From the IMG/VR virus record IMGVR_UViG_3300006990_000126, positions 1 through 27,084 of that record: DNA of 27,084 nucleotides; one strand, written 5' to 3'. Source of the stretch: a virus. Of the stretch, positions 7,636-15,400 are shown piece by piece (position 1 is the stretch's first letter; each line of letters opens with the position of its first letter). The notes under the pieces were generated by a model. The model did not search any database. It was not told the DNA's origin and was given only the letters and a program-made list of their open reading frames with translations. The position numbers and the translations under genes were made by a program.

Positions 7636-7681
7636 TTGATATATCGCAACGCTCATCCAATAACTACCGAGAGGTTTCACC
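7636..7681 (+). promoter_or_regulatory. Intergenic leader of the tail tube gene, possible promoter
   Basis: One of the few real gaps on this strand. It contains an AT-rich palindrome, GATATATC (7638-7645), which could be part of a TATA-like or -10-like element, and GAGAGG (about 7670-7675) as a ribosome-binding site before the ATG at 7682. A separate promoter would suit a protein needed in many copies, but no full promoter consensus is visible. Confidence 0.25.
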
Positions 7682-8731
7682 ATGACCGCACTTACCAATC
7701 GTTATGTCACCCTCCAAAAAGAATCCGCATACGGTACAGAGCCAACAGCAGCCACCGCCAAACTGTTCTTAGGAGAGGTTGATGATGAGTCATTCTCCCA
7801 AAACTTCGACCTGTTGACCCGTCAAGACATCAGCCGCTACGGTGCTTCAAAGAGCGTAGCTGGTTTGAAATACTCCGAAGGAGATGTGAACTGCCCCTTG
7901 CAGCTTGACGACTTCAACTCATTCTGTTTGTTCTCTGCATTCGGTGTTGATACTTTCGCAAGTGGGGCAAGCCCAAAGACTCACACCTTAACAGAAGCAA
8001 CCGATGATTCACTATTCGCTTCATTCTGTATTCGTGTTGGTCGTGAAGACAAGGAACACACCTACTGCGGTATGGTTCTTGATTCGCTTTCATTGGCTGC
8101 TAACATCAATGAATACGTTATGATGACCTACTCTTTCGTTGGGTGTGGAGAATTAGCAGTCGCACCACTATCAACACCTGGTTCTGGTGTAGGAACTGAC
8201 CCACCAGCATTTAGCACCGTTGATGCACTACACTTCGCTAAGGCATTCGTGCGCTTTGAGGCTGCTGCCTCATCGAGCAACTTCTCCGCCTTGGTTAAGT
8301 CAATCTCACTTGACATTAGCCTTAACCGTGATACAGACAATGCAAACTCACTTGGAAACGCAACCTACGCAGTCGCACCTCCGCCTCAACTTCGTGAAAT
8401 CACAGGATCAATTGAGTTCAATACAAGCGGTGCTACTGCCGTTGATAACTCACCAACCTACGATGAACTACGAGGATTCCTTCTTCACAACGGCACAAAC
8501 GCTGCACCAGCAATTATGATTCGTCTTGAAGACGCAAGCGCAAATTACTTTGAAATTATGTTGCCAAAGGTTGTCTATGAAGCACCAGAACTCAACGTTT
8601 CTGGTCGAGACACCAGCACCCTTAGCGTTTCTTTCGTTGCTTTGTTTGATGAAACAGAAGGCAACATGGCTAAGGCAGTTATCGGTATGGATGGCATCAA
8701 CGCTGATACTGTTATGACAAAGGCAGCTTGA
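7682..8731 (+). CDS. Major tail tube protein
   Basis: A 349-residue protein that should polymerise as stacked hexamers to form the tail tube. The start (MTALTNRYVTLQKESAYGTE) carries the 'yvtlqkEs.yGt.p' opening typical of many long-tailed virus tube proteins. It is followed by beta-rich sequence with repeated acidic patches. Features include DDESFSQNFDLLTRQDISRY near residues 34-53, an insert around 160-175, and a C-terminal hydrophobic strand (DTSTLSVSFVALFDETEGNM). It is longer than minimal tube proteins (about 150-250 residues), which suggests an added outer domain. It follows the terminator gene and precedes the assembly chaperones and tape measure gene, the canonical order. No sheath gene precedes it. 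Confidence 0.7.
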   Translation: MTALTNRYVTLQKESAYGTEPTAATAKLFLGEVDDESFSQNFDLLTRQDISRYGASKSVAGLKYSEGDVNCPLQLDDFNSFCLFSAFGVDTFASGASPKTHTLTEATDDSLFASFCIRVGREDKEHTYCGMVLDSLSLAANINEYVMMTYSFVGCGELAVAPLSTPGSGVGTDPPAFSTVDALHFAKAFVRFEAAASSSNFSALVKSISLDISLNRDTDNANSLGNATYAVAPPPQLREITGSIEFNTSGATAVDNSPTYDELRGFLLHNGTNAAPAIMIRLEDASANYFEIMLPKVVYEAPELNVSGRDTSTLSVSFVALFDETEGNMAKAVIGMDGINADTVMTKAA

Positions 8732-8742
8732 GGTGAATAACA

Positions 8743-8937
8743 ATGCCCTTCGGAACAATAACCGTACCCGCCAAGGCAAGGGCTAAGGTCATCGAAGGAA
8801 GCCCTACTGCTGTCGAGGCGGAGCTTCAAACGTTCCTCCAAAGTCTTGATGCGAACACCCAGCTTCATTCATTTACGGCAACTCGTTCAAAGAACGACCA
8901 AGAGATCACAATAGTGCTGGGGTACGAGATACCCTGA
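8743..8937 (+). CDS. Small hypothetical tail-region protein
   Basis: A 64-residue protein (MPFGTITVPAKARAKVIEGS...) with a predicted helix in the middle (AVEAELQTFLQSLDA) flanked by strands, ending in EITIVLGYEIP. GAGGTGA at 8729-8735 gives a 7-base spacer to the ATG at 8743, a strong translation signal that overlaps the stop of the tube gene. It lies between the tube gene and the assembly chaperone gene. The family is not recognised. A minor tail or chaperone-accessory role is possible by position only. Confidence 0.6.
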   Translation: MPFGTITVPAKARAKVIEGSPTAVEAELQTFLQSLDANTQLHSFTATRSKNDQEITIVLGYEIP

Positions 8938-8954
8938 AGTTAAGTTAAGTTAAG
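8937..8954 (+). repeat. Tandem AAGTT pentamer repeat
   Basis: Three perfect copies of AAGTT followed by a partial AAG fill the gap between the small gene ending at 8937 and the assembly chaperone gene starting at 8969. The purine-rich continuation (AGAAGTGAAGAAAA) serves as its only visible ribosome-binding region. Confidence 0.75.
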
Positions 8955-8968
8955 AGAAGTGAAGAAAA

Positions 8969-9316
8969 ATGCCCGTCTTGAAAAAGGAAATAGAGCTAAA
9001 TGATGGCCGTAAGGTTTGGGTTCGCCAAGCCTCCGGTATGGACAAACTGAAAATCGAGGCCAAGCAAGGTCGAGTTATGCGAAAGTGCCGACACTTCGGT
9101 TCGGACTTAAGCAAATGGACTGAAGATCAAATGGATGAGTTCATGGAAATGTGCGAGCAAGAAGGCTGTGGCTTTGAGGCTCAGGTCGAAGCCTGGCTTC
9201 CTACTTGCCTTCTCGATGAAGAACTTGACCCGAACACCCTCACCTCGGACGAAATGGTTCGTATTGTCAATGTTATTCGAGGTGACGATAATGAGGGTGC
9301 AGTCCCTTTGGGCTGA
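8969..9316 (+). CDS. Tail assembly chaperone, G-type
   Basis: A 115-residue protein analogous to lambda gpG, which coats the tape measure protein and delivers tube subunits during tail assembly. The sequence starts with a beta segment (KKEIELNDGRKVWVRQAS), then a helical, acidic region with MDKLKIEAKQGR, WTEDQMDEFMEMCEQEG and LTSDEMVRIVNVIRGDDNEG. Its position directly before a frame-shifted second reading frame and the tape measure gene is characteristic of this chaperone family. The last codons (CCT TTG GGC TGA) contain a slippery heptamer. The upstream leader lacks a strong GGAGG motif. Family identity rests on context and secondary structure more than on conserved residues. Confidence 0.7.
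   Translation: MPVLKKEIELNDGRKVWVRQASGMDKLKIEAKQGRVMRKCRHFGSDLSKWTEDQMDEFMEMCEQEGCGFEAQVEAWLPTCLLDEELDPNTLTSDEMVRIVNVIRGDDNEGAVPLG
9304..9310 (+). promoter_or_regulatory. -1 ribosomal frameshift slippery heptamer (CCCTTTG)
   Basis: The G frame reads C CCT TTG here, an exact X XXY YYZ slippery heptamer. A -1 slip re-pairs the tRNAs on CCC TTT. The site lies one codon (GGC) before the G stop at 9314-9316. The -1 frame is open from 9295 to 9618 and encodes a T-like extension. Confidence 0.75.
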
Positions 9317-9618
9317 TATACAGGGCATCCCCGATCCTGTGTTCAACCTTCAAGGGGATTCTTCCCAGCGATTTGTTCGACCGATACAACACCAAAGGCG
9401 GATATTGGAAACTGGAGCTGGACTTGCTCGTAGCCAACGAGATAGCCGACCAACTCAACGAATCAGCTCAAGCATCAAAGGGCAAGAAAAAGAAGCGAGG
9501 TGGGGCTAAGAACGCCGTTGCTCGCAGAGATCAGCGAAGGCAACTGTTCACACCCGCCGAAACATCAAAACAACTCACGGCACTTTTGAATAATGAGAGG
9601 GGGATGAACGATGGTTAG
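9310..9618 (+). CDS. T-type extension of the tail assembly chaperone, made by -1 frameshift
   Basis: This frame supplies about 102 residues that would be joined to the first 114 residues of the G protein, giving a 216-residue GT product. In lambda, gpGT is made in small amounts and its T part recruits tail tube subunits. The sequence after the slip runs GLIYRASPILCSTFKGILPS, then a helical DLFDRYNTKGGYWKLELDLL, then a Lys/Arg-rich stretch (KGKKKKRGGAKNAVARRDQR) and a short C-terminal helix. There is no good independent start: the only early candidate, TTG at 9373, has no ribosome-binding site. The frame runs 8 bases into the tape measure gene. Expression as a fusion is therefore inferred from the heptamer, the hairpin, the open -1 frame and the position. 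Confidence 0.7.
   Translation, partial: GLIYRASPILCSTFKGILPSDLFDRYNTKGGYWKLELDLLVANEIADQLNESAQASKGKKKKRGGAKNAVARRDQRRQLFTPAETSKQLTALLNNERGMNDG
9318..9342 (+). promoter_or_regulatory. Hairpin downstream of the slippery site
   Basis: ACAGG (9320-9324) pairs with CCTGT (9336-9340). The stem extends by a G-U pair inside (9325/9335) and by U-G and A-U pairs outside (9319/9341, 9318/9342), with a loop of about 9 bases. The stem begins 7 bases after the heptamer, the usual distance for a frameshift-stimulating structure. Confidence 0.5.
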
Positions 9619-12445
9619 GCAGGGTGGCTCACGTGTCTTTTTCGACGTAGTGGGGCAGATGCAAGCTGCAAAGCTCATCTCCGACGCTGAAGAGATGTCC
9701 ACGGTGGTTCAAGCCATCGTCCTTGACGCATTCGACGGTATCAAAGGCTCTCTCGACGGTATTTTTGATTCGGTGGGTGCGGCGATTGAGGCTGTTCGAG
9801 AACCTGCTTTGGCTCTCGGTGAGTCAAGAGTCTATTTTGAAAAGTTCTTTGACTTCGAGGGCGTAAAGCAGTATGAAGAGTCAATCATTGACGTAGGACT
9901 TGCATTCGGTTTCACAGGAGCTGAAGCTCTGGATGCTGGCGCAAGGATGGCTCAATTGGGTGGTATCTTTGGTTCTGGTGCAGGTATTGAAGCTGGAACT
10001 CAAATGGGAACGGCATTCGGTATCATAGGTGGTATGGAAGCAGAAGAAGCCCAGAAACGTCTTATCTCAATTGCTCAACAGACGGGATTCTTATACGAAG
10101 GAATAGGAGAGGCCGCATTCAAGGCTGCTGATGCTGAAACTCAACGAGCGACTGTTATACGAAACTCGATGTATATGATGGATCAGCTAAACACCGTCGA
10201 ATCAAACTCGGTGGCTACGGTTCAACAAATCTCACAGGTGATGGATCAATTTGCATCGTCGGCAACCGCAGCGAACATGAGCATAGCAGAGCAAGCTGCA
10301 CTATCAGCCGTTCTGGTTGAGCAAGGTGAATCAGCGTCGAAAGCTGGCCGTGGTTTGAAACAAATGCTGGTTCGTATCGCCAGCGACACAGGAGGTGCTG
10401 CGGCTGCACTACATGAGTTCGGTGTGGCTACAACCGACATCAACGGCGACATGATAGGATTAACTCGTATCATGCAGCAGTTATCCGATAATGGCTTCCA
10501 CCAACTTGACTCAACTCAACAACAACAACTTGCGACTTCCGTTGCTGGTTCAAACCACGCTGAACGCTTTATGAAAATTATGACTCAACAAGAGCGAGTC
10601 ACAGAACTCACTACTCAAGCAGTCAATCGTGAAGTCGGTGCGCTTGAAGAATTAGAACGATTCACCCAATCAGCTACTTTTGGCGCAAATCAAATGACCG
10701 CTGCTCAAGAAACGCTGGCGGCTCAAATTGGTGAATCGCTTCTTCCAGCCATGACTGACGCTCAAATGGCGGCTTTCGGATTGAAGACATTCTTCCGTGA
10801 CGCTCTCGATGTCAATAGCGAATTGACAGGTGTTGCCGCAGGTTTGGATCAAGTCACCGCCTCTATGGTTGGGGGTGCGGCCAGAGGCTTGATTATGGCT
10901 CAAGGTGCGTACGATATCGCCGGTGGTGTGTTTGAAACATTCCTTAACATCCAATCTCTCATCATCTCCGTTCGAGTTTATCGAGCAATCATGAAGCAGA
11001 ACGTGGAGCTTCAAAACATGATAGCCCACGGTGTCACAGGACAAGCGGGAGCCATGAGGAACCTGCTTAATCTGCAACAAACCAGCCTTTCGACTGTCGG
11101 TAGAAGCGGTTTCATGACCGCCATGACTGTGAGCTTGGAAAAAGAAGCAACCTTCCTCGCAAACCACAAGGTTACGCTGATGAAAAAGGCTGAACGTATC
11201 AAGGCGGCTGAACTTGCAGCCGCTAACGCCGCCACCCAAGCCACCTCGCAAGAAGTCCAAGCGGAAGTCGCTCGAACCAGAGCAAAGGCTATGGCGGCAA
11301 GTATGACTCAACACGAAGCAGGGGTGGCTCAAACCAAGGCTCAGGCTGCTTTGACTGCCGCTATTCAAGAGCAAGAGTCCATTCGAGCGACAATCCTTCT
11401 CAAAGGCGAAGACGCTATGATTGGGAAAACGACAGCGAAAGAGGCTATGATAGCTTCCAATATCAAAGTAAATGACCTGCAAGAAGAGTTCACGGCTTTG
11501 ACAAACGTAGTGAATGTCCAACGACAATTAAGTGACGCAGATTCACGTCATATTGGAATCCTCAACCAAGAGACAAACGCTCGAATACGCAACATTAACG
11601 AAAAGCGTAAAGCATTCAAAGAAACACTCAACTTGCTTTTGGCTACGGGTCATTTAGACAAAGCTCAACATAAACAGATGATGACTACAATAAACAGTAT
11701 TAGTGCTGACAAAGCGAAGCAAGAATCAAACAAGTTCACCATGATGTCTTTCGTTACCCTACAAAAAGGAGTCCTCGGTGCTACATTCTCAATGCAGAGG
11801 ATGTCGGCAGCGACCAGTCTTGCTTCTATGGCTTTGATGATGTTTGGCGATAGCGAGGACGATATGCAAGCAAGCATGATCCTCATGACCGCTTCAATGC
11901 TTCCCGCTATTTTCAGTCTGCGAAGCTTCTCAATGGCAACTGACAGAGCCACCGCATCAACAGTCGCTTTCAGGTCGGTCACGACCCTTGGTGTGGGTCT
12001 TGTAGCTATCGGAGCTGCTCTTTTTGCTGCCAAGAAGTTGTTGAAAAATCACTCGGAAGACATGCAAGACATCACCACCGATACGGTAGGTGGGTTTGAA
12101 AACATTCAAACAGCCGCATCGGACTTCGCTTTTGAACTCGACAAGCCTGGTGGAGCTGCCGATTTGATGATGGACTTCGGGCGAACCACATCAGAGTCTA
12201 TGGACAAGGCCGAGAAGTCGGTCAAGGATTTCATGAGCGCACGTGAAGAATTGTTCTTCGGGTTTTCACCAAGTCGGATGAATCAAACGCTGTTCGAGCA
12301 ATTGGTCAATCAAGGCGTTGGCGAGCTATACTATCGAACCGAGGTCAATATCAATAACAACTTCTTCGGACTTACCGTTGATGAAATGGTGGCGCAGATC
12401 ACTCAAGACGTGAAAGAGCAAGTGGAAGTTATCGCGGGGTCTTGA
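9611..12445 (+). CDS. Tape measure protein
   Basis: A 944-residue protein that sets tail length and probably leaves the tail with the DNA. An N-terminal and middle region (about residues 60-390) resembles the TP901-type tape measure core: GFTGAEALDAGARMAQLGGIFG, LNTVESNSVATVQQISQVM, ALSAVLVEQGESASKAGRGL and SLLPAMTDAQ. A long Ala/Gln/Lys coiled coil lies at about 525-680. It is followed by hydrophobic helices near 735-775 (SLASMALMMF, SMILMTASMLPAIFS) and 790-811 (TLGVGLVAIGAALFAAKKLL). GAGAGGGGG at 9595-9603 precedes the ATG by 7 bases. At roughly 1.5 Angstrom per residue, a general rule for these proteins, the tail would be about 140 nm. Confidence 0.85.
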   Translation: MVRQGGSRVFFDVVGQMQAAKLISDAEEMSTVVQAIVLDAFDGIKGSLDGIFDSVGAAIEAVREPALALGESRVYFEKFFDFEGVKQYEESIIDVGLAFGFTGAEALDAGARMAQLGGIFGSGAGIEAGTQMGTAFGIIGGMEAEEAQKRLISIAQQTGFLYEGIGEAAFKAADAETQRATVIRNSMYMMDQLNTVESNSVATVQQISQVMDQFASSATAANMSIAEQAALSAVLVEQGESASKAGRGLKQMLVRIASDTGGAAAALHEFGVATTDINGDMIGLTRIMQQLSDNGFHQLDSTQQQQLATSVAGSNHAERFMKIMTQQERVTELTTQAVNREVGALEELERFTQSATFGANQMTAAQETLAAQIGESLLPAMTDAQMAAFGLKTFFRDALDVNSELTGVAAGLDQVTASMVGGAARGLIMAQGAYDIAGGVFETFLNIQSLIISVRVYRAIMKQNVELQNMIAHGVTGQAGAMRNLLNLQQTSLSTVGRSGFMTAMTVSLEKEATFLANHKVTLMKKAERIKAAELAAANAATQATSQEVQAEVARTRAKAMAASMTQHEAGVAQTKAQAALTAAIQEQESIRATILLKGEDAMIGKTTAKEAMIASNIKVNDLQEEFTALTNVVNVQRQLSDADSRHIGILNQETNARIRNINEKRKAFKETLNLLLATGHLDKAQHKQMMTTINSISADKAKQESNKFTMMSFVTLQKGVLGATFSMQRMSAATSLASMALMMFGDSEDDMQASMILMTASMLPAIFSLRSFSMATDRATASTVAFRSVTTLGVGLVAIGAALFAAKKLLKNHSEDMQDITTDTVGGFENIQTAASDFAFELDKPGGAADLMMDFGRTTSESMDKAEKSVKDFMSAREELFFGFSPSRMNQTLFEQLVNQGVGELYYRTEVNINNNFFGLTVDEMVAQITQDVKEQVEVIAGS

Positions 12446-12446
12446 C

Positions 12447-15400
12447 ATGAATGACATCAATCGCAGATTCACGGCTTGGCTGTCAGGCTACTACGAAGAC
12501 TTCCAATCCATGCGGGTGATCGGCGAGGGCGAGGACTACTCGGACGCTTCCTTCTTCACCAACCGTCGAGACTCCCATGCTGGCAACACAATGGCTGCTC
12601 AAGCCTTTAACAACTCTCGATTCACCTACGACTATCTTACCAGGTCTTTCGCCAACAAAGCTCCTTTGTCGCTTATCGGTTCAGCTGCACAGTCCGAGGC
12701 CGCATCACTTCACAACGAGGGGCCGAGTCAATGGCTGACCCACGATCCAAACCGACTAAGCTCATCGTTTTACGAAGGCCGAGCCAATTTGACATACCCC
12801 GATACGATAGGTGATGCAGCTTCTCTGCGAACAATCGCCTTCCCTCGAAGAGCTGACTACTCGCACTACGCTTCCGGCTGGGGAACGCATAACACCTATT
12901 GGGTTCGTCAAGGCGATACTGACGCAACGTATGAGCGAAGCGGCTTCGAGGTGGACTCTGCACATGGCTATCCGTTTGGAGCTTCCAGCACCAGAGGCTA
13001 CGGTAAGTTCGACCAAGGAGAACTTGACTCTGGCGTTCCTTCTGGGAGTCGGTACAGAAACCATAAAGTCATGATGAACTCAAGCCTCTGCGGTGTGTAC
13101 CTTGGCGAAACAGGCGATATAGCAGCCACCTCAAGCGGCATCGGCCTTCCTTACGCTTACCTGCACCCCATCAAGTCTCCATCAGGCAAACCGTTCTTCC
13201 GTCATTCAATGTCTCGTCGTATTGCTGATTGGGTTAGCGTTAGCAGCGTTGCTGACAACGGTTCAGGCTTGAAACGCTATACGATTGACCATACCGAGTT
13301 TGTGGACGAAGGCGCAGGTGGCGCAACTGACCAATGGTTTGCCTTGAACAAAAAGCTGAACACGGTTGTTGCGACGGGTCAAACGTATTCTTCGGGAGCA
13401 ACCAGCATCACCCTTCCATCCAGCACCAGCCCTGTTATCACAAACATTCTCAACCCAGCCACCGACCGTCATTTACCGGACAAATCCAGCGGAAGCCCAA
13501 CCCAGCAATTGTTCATTGAAGGGGCGACTCACACGTTTCAATCGTTTAACGTATCGTCTGGAGGTATCACCTTCAACAGCATTTCACCGGCTTTGAGTCA
13601 AACCTACATTCAACCCAGCGTCAAGTATTATACATGGGAAAATCAAGCGTCCGGCGACGACACAATCGTTGCGTACAACCTTTTGGGTTCGACCCCAAGC
13701 CCAACCCCCGTCTTTCAGTTTCGAGCAGATACCGACGATAGCCTCGGCTTCCCCTTAGTGTGCTTCAAAAGTGCAGGGAACGTTGTGACAACGACCAACG
13801 CTCGAACAACCAACGGTGAAACGGGTGTTCAAGATAGCCCCCATTTCACGGTGTCGAGCAACGCAGGTCTTGGCTACACCTATCACTTCATGACTCTCAA
13901 CTTGCAGTCGGGGCATGGTGGCTTCACCGCTGATCCAGAATTGAGTTTCGCTCAAGACCCGTTCTTTGAACTGGGGAACACCTACGGTCGCCTTGAGGTC
14001 GGCGACTATTTGAGCGAGTTCGATGTCTCGATGCCCGAAAAAATCACAGCGATTAGCAACGGCACGATTGACACCGATGGGTTGTTTGGCTCTGCTTCAG
14101 CAACACATATTCGACAAGCAACCTACGGCTCATACGCAGGGAGTCAAGGACGAGCCAAAGACGGTATGTTTGGATTTCAGCCTGTCATTGTTGGCGATAC
14201 CGAACTAAACGCCCAAGCAGACGGTGAACGCTTCACAATTCGTCTGGCGAATCAGTCATGGGGTATTCAAACAGCGGCCAAGCCGGTTCAGGTGTCTCCG
14301 AGCTACCTCTTGTCCATCGGCTACGACCAAACACAAACAGGGTTTGAACTCAACGAGCGAGGCAACATGGCTGACTCGAAGGCCGCAATCACGCACCTAT
14401 TCAACCCCGTGGTCGGCACAGGTTTGAACTCTGCTCGAAGCACCTTGTTCACCATGTTTGAGGAAGGAACAACAGGCAAGACCTCCTATACCGCTGACCA
14501 GCTTTGGTATGACCTCGACATCGTGGTGGACTTCGCAAACCAGCAATACTATGTTTTCGCCGAAGGAGCATATGTCTCGACAACCCCATTTAACCCAAAG
14601 CCAGGAGGCGGTCTTTGGACTGCGGCAGACTTCTATGGTTGGTCGCTGGGTGTGCAGCTACAAAGCGAGAAGGACACCAGCAGCACCGATACCTGGGCCA
14701 CCGCTGTCACGATGATTGACCGAGCTGGCTACATCTATGCTCTCCAAGATCGCATGACAAACGGTGCTATCGCTCCGACAATCCAGCAAGACGACGTGCT
14801 GATTGACAAGCTCAAAATCGTTTCAGTCGTTGATGGGATTAGCCAACTTGAAATCAGCATTCAAGACGACGACGACGAATTGAACCTGCCGCAGCTCGCC
14901 AGCGGTCGTCCTAACTGGAAGGTGCTTGTGTTCCGTGATAACGATTATCGCCCCATCCATTCGAGCATTGTTCAACAGGTTCAATGGAAGCAAAGCCACA
15001 CGAAGAAAACAAAGGAACTGGTATTGAAAGCGAAAGACTCGCTGGCTGAACTTGACTTTCAATTCCCGTACTTTGACATCGGACAGGAGAACGGCGCACC
15101 AAGTTTGGTCACCGCATACCGACGCTATGAGGTCACCAACTACGCTAACATCTTTCACTTCGGCGCAACCTCTCTGCTTAACCTCAACGCCTTCCTCGGA
15201 CTCGACGAGGACAGCAAAGGTTCGACGGGCGAATACCTGCCTCGATACGACCAACGGATGCGACTTCATTCTGGGCATCCTATCCAGATTTACTCCAATG
15301 AGAACACCAACGGCCCGAATTATGTTGAGGATGCGTGGGAAGTCAGTCGCTTGATTGACCACTTCGAGCCGGATGCAAACGACGCAACCAAGACCAGAGC

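Noticed and set aside
9373-9618. A stand-alone T protein starting at the TTG at 9373.
   Set aside because: No ribosome-binding site precedes the TTG, and the frame is open further upstream through the slippery site. A frameshift product explains it better.
10670-11527. A 285-codon open frame on the - strand opposite the tape measure gene.
   Set aside because: It is antisense to a well-supported gene, rich in Ser/Cys/Leu/His as expected from reading complementary codons, and lacks domain signatures.
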